A stretch of DNA of 64,000 bases from Thuidium tamariscinum (taxonomy: Eukaryota > Streptophyta > Bryopsida > Hypnales > Thuidiaceae): NCBI GenBank assembly GCA_947034885.2, contig OX344753.2, positions 21,266,001 to 21,330,000 on the forward strand, read 5' to 3'. The notes beneath the pieces were generated by a model. That model ran no database searches. It was not told where the DNA came from and worked only from the letters and a program-made list of their open reading frames with translations. Shown here piece after piece: positions 1 to 11,218 of this stretch. Both the position numbers and the translations under genes were made by a program. The first letter of the stretch is position 1. Each line of letters starts with the position of its first letter.

Positions 1-12
1 TCGTTGTTTCAG

Positions 13-2074
13 GTCCAGAATTTGATAGAGCGATGCCTTCAATTGTACATGAACCAAAGTGAGGTCATCACTACGTTACAATATCAAGCTAAGATTGAAC
101 CAGGCTTCACTAGTCTTGGTGAGCATTTTCCTGCGCTCCTCCATTTGTCGCTTACGATGTTGTTTTGTCATTAGGTCTGTCCTTATAGGCGTTGTCTGTT
201 TTCCTAATCAAGTTTTTGGAGTTATCATTGTCCTCTTTTATCCTCTGGAAATCTTCCAAGCTGGTTAGGTTGAATTTTTGTCTGATAAGTTATGCCTTTT
301 GAAATGATAATGCAGTATGGCAAAAACTAGAGGAACAAAATCCAGAGTTTTTCAAAGCTTACTATACCAGACTGAAGCTCAAGAAGCAGATTGTGCTGTT
401 TAACCATCTACTGGAGCAGCAAGTGCAGCTGATGCATAAGATGCGCCTCATTACAAAAAATCCGCTTCCTATGCAGAATGGTTTGCATCCTACTCCAAGT
501 ACGCTTTCAAAGCCCTTTTTTGAGACATGCTGTGTCTATACTCGCCCGTCTATCACTTTAGGCTTCACCTGGCTTAGTTAATGTAGATTCTGATTAACTT
601 TTCTCCGCGCCAGGAACAACCATGCCCGGGTGCTCTTCTGTTACTCGACTTGAAAGTTCAAATATGGAAACCCTTAGATGCAACCGTTAGGTGTAGGTTT
701 ACGTATACTTAGATATGAATATTGTTTCGTATGGTCCACACTGTCAGCTTTTCTTTCGGTCCTTTAGACTGCACTTTACCAGCTTCACCTGATGCTGTGA
801 GGTGGTGTTGTGTGCATAATAGTTTTATCACTTACCATCCTCCTTTGATGAAGTGCAGTGCATCACACTCCTATGGGATATCCAATGCAATCACCAACAC
901 CTGGTGTTGCACCTGGTCATCCGCATATGCAACCCATGTCTGTTATGCCTCCACCAAACTCTCCACTGATGAATGGAAGCCCAGCTATGCCTGACAGCTA
1001 TCATTCTCATGAAAACGATGGGACAAAGTAAGTGTGCAGCATACGTCATGGTATCATTCGGTTCATATTTTAGGTGCTGTGAGTCTTGATATGTACCTAA
1101 ATTTTGTTTTATGAATGTGTCCTAACGTGCTTCTGCTATTGGTGGTTGCAGTGGCCTGGGGGATATGTCGCTTGGCACTGCTTCGTCTGGTGGAAGTGAT
1201 ATTTCATTAGGCTCAATGGGATCTACCCCAGGAGGTATGGCTGGAGGCTCATTTCCATTTGGGAACATGGGCCCAACAGACATGTCTGGTATGGGTATGG
1301 GTTTACCAACCTCCATGGGCATGGATGGTACATATGCCTCAAATGATGCACACAACCAAAACGGTATTGGGGGTATACCTATGAGTTCCCATGATGCAGA
1401 TGTCAGCAGTCACAGAGAATCGCTTGGGTCTCTGGGGCAGCTTCCGCGAAATTTCAGTCTCTCAGATTTGACAGCAGAGCTCACAAATAGTGCAGGTCAG
1501 TATTGTTCCAGTCCCTTGAAGTGCGTTGGGAAGAGTATTGTCATTCCATCCGTTTTTTAGTCTTGGTTTTGATGATACGTTTCAAAACCAAGACTTATTG
1601 CAGAGTATTGGGGGGCAGCAGTGTATGTAAGTTATAGAGCTGTTAGATGATTGAACACTAAGTACTTCCGTTTAAATTGCGTCTTAGTTGTTTCCTCGCA
1701 GTTTCCATTTAATTGAAGTTGATGACTTTTTCCAGGTGATATTGATTTGGGACCCCTGGGAAGCTACTCTGGATCGCCATTCTTGACACCTGATGCATTT
1801 TTGCGGTCACCTGATAAAGATGTTCTTGGTAATTTCCGCACTCAATTTTCTCCCTTTTTGATATTAACAGTAAGAATATACTATCCTATTTTTTGACTTG
1901 ATCTGTGTGTATCAGTGTAGTTTGAGGTTAGAAATTGATAGCCTTATGTTTAGTTCTAGCTATCCAATTTGGGATATTTTTGGCGTGTTCATAGTATTAA
2001 CTCAGACTTTCATTGTTTTTCCCTGCCCAGCAGATGACATCGACTTCGGTGATTTGAAAACAGAGTCCATGTAA
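13..2074 (+). CDS. TIGR01589 / A_thal_3526 plant-specific domain protein, 3' part
   Basis: Six exons are visible: 13-118, 316-486, 859-1027, 1152-1495, 1736-1828 and 2034-2074 (or 2031-2074). All have GT-AG borders and keep frame. The first two encode a stretch starting VQNLIERCLQLY, through WQKLEEQNPEFFKAYY, to LKKQIVLFNHLLEQQ. This matches the short conserved plant domain TIGR01589 (Pfam A_thal_3526), found near the N-terminus of a small plant family, some members of which carry the old misleading label 'angiotensin-converting enzyme 2'. The rest is low-complexity: a Pro/Met/His-rich stretch starting MGYPMQSPTPG, then a Gly/Met/Ser-rich stretch, then an acidic tail ending DDIDFGDLKTESM. The tail contains LKTE, which fits a sumoylation consensus (inference only). 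The start codon and N-terminus lie before the window, since position 13 directly follows an intron acceptor. The molecular function of the family is not established; a regulatory role is only a guess from composition. Confidence 0.88.
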
Positions 2075-3110
2075 GAATGAAGGTCATTTTTGGCATGTCA
2101 AGGTTCTGTTCTTTGGTGTACGACAATGGCCCTTCATGCATGGATGGATGGATGCATTACTAACAGAGATCTAAGAATGATGCCTGCTCTTACTTTGAAC
2201 AACGCCTGAGCCATTTTTCTGGCTTAGCACTTGCACCACACGATGATCCCCTGTCTTTATGGGGTAATGTTCCCTGGTTGAAGGATTGAAGTTCACCATT
2301 CTGCTTTGATGCTGTTATGAGGTCATATGAAAGGTCATTGGCTACTACGGTAGTATGCGACGAGTCTTTGGTGTAGGTGCAGAGTCACCATTGAATCAGT
2401 AAATTGCTTGAGGTAGTAGTAGTTATTATTGCTTGGGCCTACGACCAGATTCAAGTACAAGTAATGTTCAGTTTGTTGGGTTGAGTCGCTCCCTAGGGGA
2501 TCTGGAGGAGCAGCAGGTCCGGAATGTATACTGAGCATTTGCACGTCGTCTCTGTACATATACATGTTTTAATCAGGTTACAGTTCCTCAATATTCATTT
2601 CATGTGCCTGCCAGTACAATTCTACCAGTTGCTGTTCTTTGCTCTTACTGCAATAACGAGAGATAGCCGCTGGCCTCTCTGCAGCAAAACCAATCACCGT
2701 TATTACTCGTAATGGTCTTCAATGGCTTATGACCTGCTTCTGGGGATTTGTTTGTCCTAAAATTGATGCAACTTACCCTGGACATTGCATGTTCTAGGAA
2801 GAAACTATGTATGATTATTCAGGAAGATGCAGTTTGAAGAATTTGGAGCAAGCAGGGACACCTTCATGATCGAAGAGGTGAGCTGGTGGAGGTGTTCAGT
2901 AGTGCTTTCTTAGCTTCTGGAGCAAAAGACTTCAACTTCGGCAATGACTTTACGCTGGGTTGAGACGAAATCCTTGTACGATGAGGTACGGGATCCATTC
3001 CCTTACCTGTCTGCTGTTATTTTGTTACTTCTATTTATTAGAATTCAATTTGTAATAATCGACTAATTTAGTTTAACCACTGTCTTCCCAAGAGGATTAT
3101 AATTCATTAA
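2075..3110 (+). other. 3' UTR and downstream flank of the TIGR01589 gene
   Basis: This stretch is less AT-rich than the DNA after about 3.05 kb and carries no convincing open frame. It includes a short GGAT/ATGG run near 2140-2155. It is most simply the 3' untranslated region plus flank. I found no unambiguous polyadenylation signal, so the transcript end is not fixed. Confidence 0.45.
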
Positions 3111-3871
3111 ATTATGTATGGATATTGTATGAATAAGTTACGAGTTTTTGAAGTACAATGGTCTCAATCATGATCTTGGACTACCTTAGAACCATGGATA
3201 TGGCATCAAAAGTGAACCGGTATCGTTTGGAGCATCTTTGACTATGATAGGACCTGGAATCATCTCTTTTTCTTTCAAGTCACCTGTTTGGATGACACCT
3301 CCATTATATATGGATGACTTTTGTAACCGTGGAAAAGGCACCCCACGGGAATGGGAAAAGTGTGACCGGGTATTCATGCTTTTTCTACGTTATCAAAATC
3401 AGTGACTTCTGTAATTGTAGAAATTCCATATGAGGATGTTCTTAAGTGACCAGTTTTGAACTTCAAATTGTTTTTGTCCGTCAAATTATCAAATGAGCAC
3501 CCTCTGTTCTGATGAAGAGAACAATAGTATTAAAGAATCTACAAGGAATCTGTAACAATGCTCAACTGAGACCTAGTCTAGATTTGAAACAGCTTTCCAA
3601 TGAGTATTTGGGAGCCAAGATATGATGGTTTGACGTGGCTGGTGTCGTGTTTACATCTCCAGGTTTTTTGTCTAGTTTTCAATGTTTCGAATCTCCATGT
3701 GTCATAATCCTTGTCATTGTAGCTCAGAATGGGCTGAAATGTGTGACCTAAGGTAATTTACAATGTCTTTTTTGTTAGTTAGTTTTTTTAATTTATTTTT
3801 ATTTTAAAATTGGCTCTGGATTTGCCGGCTGAATTGGGGAATAGGTCATCTAATTTGGGTCAGCTGTTTAA
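3111..3871. other. Gene-free stretch, unassigned
   Basis: AT-rich DNA with no recognised gene. A 63-codon open frame on the minus strand (3186-3377) looks unusually protein-like (it contains PGPIIVKDAPNDTG), but I cannot place it in a family. Confidence 0.3.
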
Positions 3872-4314
3872 CCCTTAACCCTTAAACGATGTCGAAGCCA
3901 TTTTCTAGTAGATGAATATGAGAGAATCTTTCTGTGTAGGACAAAATTGCAATCATTCATCTTCGGAATTAGGGGTGGAAAAGGAAGATTTTCTATAGTG
4001 CTTTGACTTCCAACAAGTGTTTTTAGATTTTTGTAAATCAATGATTCTCATGGTATCAAAATTCCTCAATTTCACAACTACCGGCTCGTCGTTTAGGGAT
4101 TAAATGATGAGCTAGTGATTGGAAATCATAAATTTTGATATTGTGAGAATTATAGGTTAAAAAAAAATTGAAAGTTCTCATTGGAAGTCAAAGTATTGTA
4201 GAAGATCTTTCTTTTTTGCCCCTAAATCTAAGGATGAATAATTGCATTTTTTTCCTAAACAAAGAGATTCTCTCTCATTCATCAACTAAAAAATGGCTTC
4301 TACATCATTTATGG
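3872..4314. mobile_element. Foldback element flanked by TTAA (copy F1)
   Basis: The two ends are long imperfect inverted repeats of roughly 135-145 bp (about 3872-4010 and 4180-4314). Landmarks shared in inverted order are GAAGCCATTTT, GATGAATATGAGAGAATCT, TTCATCTTCGGAATTAGGGG and TTTGACTTCCAA. A TTAA tetranucleotide sits immediately outside both ends (3868-3871 and 4315-4318), which suggests a TTAA-specific integration mechanism. There is no coding capacity. Related copies lie at 10366-11218 and about 28660-28860. Confidence 0.7.
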
Positions 4315-4318
4315 TTAA

Positions 4319-6397
4319 AAAGAAGTCTTGCATTATCTACTTTATAAATGTCTTTCTTAATTTTTTTGAATGAATATTGTTGTTTTAAATTTTGTAAGAA
4401 TGGGTTAGTCTCTTTGGAAATCTTCTTTTTTGAAATAGTGCAAATTGTCTATTTTAAAAAATCAAAAGTATTCATTAGAGACCAAATTGCCATTCACGAC
4501 CTCTTCTTTTTTGCACAAAATACTAAGGATGAACAAATGTACCTTTACCTTCCATGCAAGAATTTTGTATCATCCATTAGACCATTTTAGTTTGAAGTGT
4601 CCTTATAGGGTTGAATTGTTAATGTATAGCTTAAAAAGTAAATCCCATCATATACCACTATTGTATTTAGTGTTGTTGCAACAACCAAAATTAGAGTACA
4701 AGTAATTTTTTAATTTTTTAATTTATAAAAACTTTGAAATTCAATAACTTTCTCACTATAAATCAAATATTACAAAGCAAAGTTCATGTATCCTTCCTTG
4801 TCGAGGGCTTATTGGTTGTACAAAGAATGGTGATTAAAGGATACATTGTCTAGGAGATCTCAAAGTAACAAACCAAAATAAATGAACAATCAATCAATTT
4901 TAAAAGTATAGATGAGTGCTTGAAGCCATCTTCACCTACTTTATTCCTTGATTGTAGAATAGCACCCACAAGCATTTTAGATATCTTCATTTGTAAAGTT
5001 GAAAGATGCATTAGTTGAAAATAAACAACAAATAAACCAAATTTGGTATTATGTTGATCCAAGGTGACTATAACCAAAATTATCCTCTAAAATGTTGAAT
5101 CCTTTTTTTGCAAAGAAAATGGAGAAACTTAGATTCTAAAATGGTGAGGATTAAAAAGATTGGGTAACTACTAGTGATTTTTTTATTGGCAAATTGTCTC
5201 CAAATGTTAAGAGAAATAAGGAGTTGGCAAATTTTACATGTAAATTTTATTTTTTTTAAATTTGCTTAACGTGGACTACTTAGGGGGTTATGGCAGCCTT
5301 GTCAACCACCCCAACCCTAGTTTCATCGCCACTTTAGCCTCTGTTCTTCTCCACTTTTTTGCCTCCCCATCTTGTTGCCTTCCATCTTCTCACTAGAGTT
5401 GTAGAGCCGCAGAGCGCTACTTAATTTAGGGCTCCCTCCATTATCGTCTAGCCTTGACTCTCCCATGAAGGAAGAGCACATGTAGAGGTCTTTGCTAATG
5501 TGGAGGCGATTACTCTTCAGAAAGGAATTAGAATTGCTTAAGATTTGAAAAGTGCTCCAAAATTAAGTTGCCAGATCCACCATATGGAGGAATGCATTGT
5601 AGCCAATGACGTTGGCAAAAAATGGCTAGAAATCGCCAAAAAGACTCCACCCCAAATCTTGTGGCAACGTGTCACGCGACTGCCCCAAATCCTTAAAATA
5701 TTCACTGATAACTATACTTAAAATTACATGCTTTCTAAAATTGTACACTCTAGATTCTTGCCTAAAATGTATTCCTACTAGTTATGAGAGTTTTGTGATT
5801 GGTTTTAGAAACACCTATTTTTAGCACTTTGAAAATTTGTAGTTTATTCATATCATGTCTAAAAAGTGCATTATAAGAAAATCTAGAATCGTCCTTTGAC
5901 TAACAACACAAACCTACAAAAACAATTCTAATATAATAATAGAAACTATATTAAATTGCTTATTTGTACAATTTTAGGTGTAGTTTCTTTAATACCAATG
6001 TAGAATTAGGGTCCGTTTTTAGTCATGATTGGATTCTTTAATAATAATATATAGGTGATGGTTATTTGAAAGAATAGTTTTTAGTAGACTTACTTTCACT
6101 TTAGCGTTTTGCTTGGAAAATGTTTTAATACTATGAATATTATTCTAAATTTGCATGATTTGGATTTTGAATTTAGCTCGGTTGCATTTATAGCCTCTCT
6201 TAGCCTACATCTTTGAAAATTTATAACTAATTCACTACGCTTCCTAAACACTTGCATCTTGCTTTATTTTGATGTGCCAATGTATAAAAATATTTGTGAT
6301 TTTCTATTGCATACCAAATATACCACAAAGCTTATTTGAACAAAATCAGGTATAGTTATATTAGACAAATGGAAATGTTTGTCAATGAAGAACCATA
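4319..6397. other. Gene-free AT-rich stretch
   Basis: No gene recognised. 4460-4620 is a weak relative of the foldback arm described at 3872. 5280-5700 is less AT-rich and has no readable family. 5810-5990 is a diverged relative of the 152-bp tandem duplication near 35 kb (same order: TTTATTCATAT, CTTTGACTA, TTAGGTGTAG). Confidence 0.4.
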
Positions 6398-6797
6398 AGG
6401 TAGAACCACCTATAACCAATAGGCTCCCCATAGTCAACCTTTCGATGGACGTATTTCCAACCAAGGCTAGAATGAGTTTTTTTCTCATTTTTAAAGTTGG
6501 GACTAAAAGTTCATGGCACATGTTCCAATGTAGTGTGCAAGAAAGTAGAAAAGAGTGAGTAAAAATGTAGTTTTTTGCATGATCAAAATTAGAAGACTCC
6601 ATAGATTGGTATTTGGTCAAGCACACTTTATGCCTTCTAAAATTCATAGTAATTTCAATTCATGTGATAAAATTACCAAAGTTTTTGGAATCTCCATCAT
6701 TTTTATCTTTACACCTCTAAAAATATTTGTTTTACTTTGTACTACACTAGATCATGCCTAAAATACCTTAAATGATCGGTTACAGGTGGTTCTACCT
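6398..6797. mobile_element. Stowaway-like MITE, 400 bp (family S2, copy a)
   Basis: The terminal inverted repeat begins AGGTAGAACCACCTATAACC; the other end is its reverse complement with one mismatch over 20 bp. TA dinucleotides flank both ends (6396-6397 and 6798-6799), as expected for Tc1/mariner-class target duplications. The interior is AT-rich and non-coding; the open frames across it have no family resemblance. Confidence 0.75.
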
Positions 6798-6799
6798 TA

Positions 6800-8587
6800 G
6801 TGGGTTGGGACATCAAGAGTCAATTCCAATTCTATTAATTCATATCTATTCGACAATATTAATAATGGAAGTATCAAATATATTATATTATAATTATTTA
6901 TAAAATTAATCTTCATATCAATTATGGAGTAATATGCATCCATTTTGTTGGCTAATATTTTCTCATGCCATTTTTTCAACATTCTACAATGATTTATATA
7001 ATCAATAAAAATGATAAATAAATCAAATCTGAGTTTTTAAAATGTATCCATTTTCATAATGTTGAAATGTATTTTCCATAATGTACATAGGGTGTCAAAT
7101 GAAGCAAAATGACTAGAAAGACCACAAATTTAGTTTCCAAGTTAAAATAGTTAGAAATCAAAATTGAAGAATTAAAACTTTCACCTTTTTTAACCACAAT
7201 AGGACAAAGCCAATGACCTCAAAAATAAATGTCAAAATGCCCCTTATATTGTGCTCTCTATATAAATGAGTGATTTTAAAAATTTATTTGGGTATGAAAT
7301 CACATGTCTTTTTTTAAGCCATTAAAGTTTTAAATCATTGATGATGAAATTGAATTACTATGAATTTTGGACAAAAAGTAAAAATATTCATATCAAACAC
7401 AAAATGTACCCCCAAAGTTGAAAACTTTTCTATAAATGTATTGTATAGAATAATATAATGATCTAAACTAAATTAGAGGATAAATAGAGAGTTAGTTGAC
7501 TATTGAAATACATCCAAGTTCAAATTGTGACAATACATTTAATTTTAGAAAAAATTCTAGTCTCATATTAAAATAGAAACTAGATTTGATTAATGTCATT
7601 TCATAAATTGGATTTGAATTCAAATAAAGATAATCTCAATGGATGAAATTCAAATTTAGAATTAGGAGTTAGAAGTTGCCAAAATACACTACCAAAAAAC
7701 ATCTTTTGTAATTATGATTATGCATTTTATTTTGTAGAATAACTAATAATGCATGGATGATGGAATTCTATTGTAATTATCTACTATAAACATCTTCAAA
7801 GAAATCTTTAGAAAAAGAGGGATTAAAAATTACAATTCATTCATCTTCTATCATTGATTGAAAATTTTCATCATCTATTTTTTGACTTCAACTTCTTTAT
7901 TGGCTTAAACCCTTCATGCCATTCTTTAATAGTTGTCACAACTCCACCTTTAAATAATGTGGTTGGCAACCAAACAAGAATAGTGTGACTGTGACTATAA
8001 GGCTTCATTCTAGATAAACAACAATGTTAGTTTATTGATAGTGAATAGTAGGAAAATTAAACAAAGAACAACCATATGCAAGCAAAATTTTCAATTTTCA
8101 ATTTAATTTAAATCAAAAAAATTTAAATTTAAAGAAAATCAAAATCAAAATCAAGTCCATTTGACCATTTGGACCTCCCCTCCATTAAACTCAAACCACA
8201 TTGTGCAATATGAATGCAGTTGTAGATAGGATTTGAAAACTTGAATTCAAAAACCATAATTGATGCTATAGTCTCTAAGTCACTAGACCCATATGTCTCA
8301 CATTCTATATACACAAAATACTGAAATTAGGTTGCTTTAACAACTACATTGCCTTAACAATTGGGTTGCCTTACAAAGTTACTCGTCAAATATTTCTAAA
8401 AAACTTCATTAGTACACATGAAGTTTCATAAGTCCAGATTGCAACAACACCTAATTCAAAAGTAGTGTTTTCTTGTACAGTATCTGAAATATTAATACGG
8501 TGTCAAATGTTGAGAAATTAGTGTTAGGCAACCTAGTTTCCCTAATTTCAGTGTAGGAAGTATGCACAGTGTTGAGTCAGTTTATTA
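6800..8587. other. Gene-free AT-rich stretch
   Basis: I see no gene, RNA gene or clear repeat boundary here. Homopolymer-rich, AT-rich DNA throughout. Confidence 0.4.
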
Positions 8588-8859
8588 AGGTGGGTACACC
8601 TAAAAGTGCCACTTTTTGGTACTACGCCTAGTAACTATTACTGGTTTGATTAAGTTTTCATATAGTCTTCTTGGCAAGTGAAAGCACGTTCCAATGCACC
8701 AAAAAATGCAGCATTTGGATACGATATGTAAAAGTTATTAAGGTTCAAAGTCTGTTTCCAAAAGCGCTCTAGCCAAATAGGTACATAATGGAATTCAAAA
8801 ATGTATAGCAACTATAGATGGCACTTTTAGATGAGGTGCAATTTTAGGTGTACCCACCT
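8588..8859. mobile_element. 272-bp TA-flanked MITE (family S1, copy a)
   Basis: The ends are AGGTGGGTACACCTAAAA and the inverted TTTTAGGTGTACCCACCT, flanked by TA on both sides (8586-8587, 8860-8861). A second copy of exactly the same length lies at 50606-50877 and shares interior landmarks such as AGCATTTGGATAC and AAAAGTTATTAA. Non-coding. The TA target and short size fit a Stowaway-like (Tc1/mariner) MITE. Confidence 0.82.
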
Positions 8860-9238
8860 TAGCAAACATATTCCTTCTTCTAACTTTGAGTACCTCCCAC
8901 CTGATATATAGTGCCACAACAAAAATCTGGATTCCAGCCTTTCTTGGGAAGGACGATGAGACAGCTTCTCCACAAGAATGCTGTCCAAGAGCCTCACTGT
9001 CTAGTGTCTGGATGTTCTTCCGAATTAAACTAATTACACCCAATGCAACTTAAGCTTAAAAATATGGAAGAAGCTTCTATACGCAACATCCAACACTCTG
9101 CACTTATCAATCAACTCTGGGACCAACCATTCAGCTTTGACCCACCCCAGGCCCCCAAGCTTGTCACGCAACGGAGCTGAAGCTTACTTATCAGCAAGAC
9201 GTCCATTTTTGAAGCTCCACTCAAAAGTTTTGCCAATG
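8860..9238. other. Unassigned gene-free stretch, higher GC
   Basis: GC content is above the surrounding DNA. A minus-strand open frame crosses it without family resemblance. It could be a gene relic, but I cannot identify it. Confidence 0.25.
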
Positions 9239-9562
9239 TAGGTGTGCAGGTCCACCCCAAATTAGTTGCACCTTGCCAAAAAACCCACCATCTCCAAAAC
9301 CAATCCGCCCCTGTGTGGAAGAAATCAGTTGATTCCAAGAACCTCAAACTACCAAAAAAAAACCCAACTTCAACCCATTCCTAACTTCTGCATACAGTAT
9401 CCAAAAATATCACATTCTTTGGTGCATTGGAGCCTCTCCTGTCTTTCAATTGCCCACAAGAAAATGAATGAAAAACTTGACAAGTCTAGTGATGAGTGGA
9501 AACTAGGCCCAGTAGCCCAAAGTGGCGGTTTTGGGGACCGCAGAGGGGCGGGGTACCCACCT
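9239..9562. mobile_element. Diverged S1-family MITE (copy e)
   Basis: On the minus strand this reads AGGTGGGTACCCC at one end, then GCCACTTTGGG, CCAATGCACCAAAGAATG and GGATACTGTATGCAGAAG, the same order as the 272-bp S1 copies. The other end (near 9239) reads GGTGTGCAGGTCCACC, a degraded partner. Larger and more GC-rich than the other copies. Boundaries are approximate, and no clean TA pair remains on the right. Confidence 0.5.
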
Positions 9563-9634
9563 CTGGCTTATGTACTGAAGTCCCTCACTCCAGGTCCATC
9601 TCAGTCTTTGGATTGACCGTGAGCTGGTCTGCCG

Positions 9635-9654
9635 AACCCTAAACCCTAAACCCT
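9635..9654. repeat. Interstitial telomere-type repeat (telo-box)
   Basis: Nearly three CCCTAAA units in a row, the Arabidopsis-type plant telomere motif. It may be a telo-box in a promoter-like stretch or a relic of break repair. It also supports a plant origin for the window. Confidence 0.7.
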
Positions 9655-10365
9655 ACTTGGGTCAATTGTCTTGACTGCGTCGTCACTTGAGTCAATTGTT
9701 GTAATGTCAAGGCCAAGCAACCCAAGCTAAGCTTAGGGTAGTCGGCTAAGGTAGCATGCAAGAAACTTGGAGGCTTTGAAATGATCCCGTCAAGGGTCAA
9801 GGGGTCCGTGGTCGGTCAATTGAGAGGGTTTGAATTCGCAATTGTTTATGCGCAAAAGTCCCACGAGCAGATAGAAAAATCATGGGGTTTCTTTGGATGG
9901 TATGGCTCCGCTGCATCAAAGAACACATTTTCAAGGTCCCACATGATATGATGGGGCAGTGAGATTCTTGGGGTTTACTTTTATGACACAACGTGGAATG
10001 TGTGTCAGAAGTAGCTGCAGGAATATCATGGAGCACTTAGATTAAGCAGGAAGTACACCTCCAGTCGACAAAACTGCTACTCGGTAAAGCAACTCAACAT
10101 AACTTACTTCTCAAATATGGCCATTGTTGGATTGAAAACGTTTTGGTTAGGTCTTGTTGGCAGTCAAAAAAATGGATTCTTACTTCGTTTCTGACTTTGA
10201 ATGCATTATTTGAACAGGTGTGAATAAAACTAAGATTTTTTACAAGGTTGAAAGCATGTGTTTTGAATCCTTGAATGACAGATTGGTGGTTGTGGAAATC
10301 ATGCAGTTTGATATCGTGTGACATCATCTACTTTGAAGAAGTCAAGTATACTCATTGGAAGTTAA
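9655..10365. other. Gene-free stretch
   Basis: The interval opens with repeated GTCAATTG motifs (about 9661-9700 and near 9817). Two minus-strand open frames (9797-10036 and 10094-10327) have no recognisable family. Nothing else can be supported. Confidence 0.3.
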
Positions 10366-11218
10366 CCCCTAAGCGACGCTGGCGCCATTTTTTGGCGTTC
10401 GGATGACTTCGCAGGGGCAGCAAAGGACATGAATAGTAGTTTTTTCATCCACTTTTTTTTTAATGACCTTTCACGTTGAGTTGTAAAGAGTCTCCAATTG
10501 AGTTTTTAGTCTAACTACTATTTGTTTTCATGTAGTTGAGAAGTAATTAGAGAAAACGGATGGCAAAATTTGCCATTTTAGTGTATTTTGAGAAATTGAC
10601 TGAATCTGAAAATTCTCCTTGAAAATGACATTTTTGAGTTTGAACCCAACTAATGAAATGAAGGTCTTATCTTCTAGTTTCTACTCCAATTGGGATTTTG
10701 GAAAAATTTGTAAAATTGAATCTTTTATTGCAATTTAAATTTTGGTTGCATCTTTAATGTCCACTACAACTTATAAATAGGTGTACACGGAAGTTGGGTT
10801 TACACCATGATGTTTGTCACAAAAATTTACACACATAGTGAAATTTTTAGATTTTTTGAGATAATTTTCTATTTTCTATGATTTTTTCTTCATTTTCTCT
10901 TCAAAAAATATCATAAAAATCAATTTTCCTCCAAAAATCTGAAATTTCTGTGCAGTGCAGAAGACATGTACTTCCATCTCTGAAATTTTTTTTAAAAAAA
11001 TTTCATACTTGATTTATTCATGAACGATATCAAATTGAGTAACCAGCAAGGGGGCTTCCAACCAGTGGTCATAGGCCCGTCCTTTAAGAATTAAAGTCTT
11101 GTAGAAGATTTCTGCTTTCCACCTCTAGTATCACGGATGAATAGTTGCACTTTTGTCTTATAAAGGAAGATTCCTTGTCATTCATCGAATGCTGAACGTC
11201 TGCCTGGGCATTTAAGGG
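10366..11218. mobile_element. TTAA-flanked foldback-type element (copy F2)
   Basis: The left end follows TTAA (10362-10365) and begins CCCCTAAGCGACGCTGGCG. The right part (about 11090-11218) is the inverted arm seen in the 3872 element: GTAGAAGAT, then ATCACGGATGAATAGTTGCA, then TTCATCGAATG. The left TTAA is clean; the right one is degraded. About 850 bp, non-coding and AT-rich inside. Confidence 0.5.

Noticed and set aside
1122-1355. 77-codon minus-strand frame rich in Pro
   Set aside because: Antisense of the Gly/Met-rich exon of the TIGR01589 gene.
6264-6647. 127-codon minus-strand open frame
   Set aside because: It runs across the left boundary of the S2 MITE at 6398, so its reading cannot reflect one gene; no family match.
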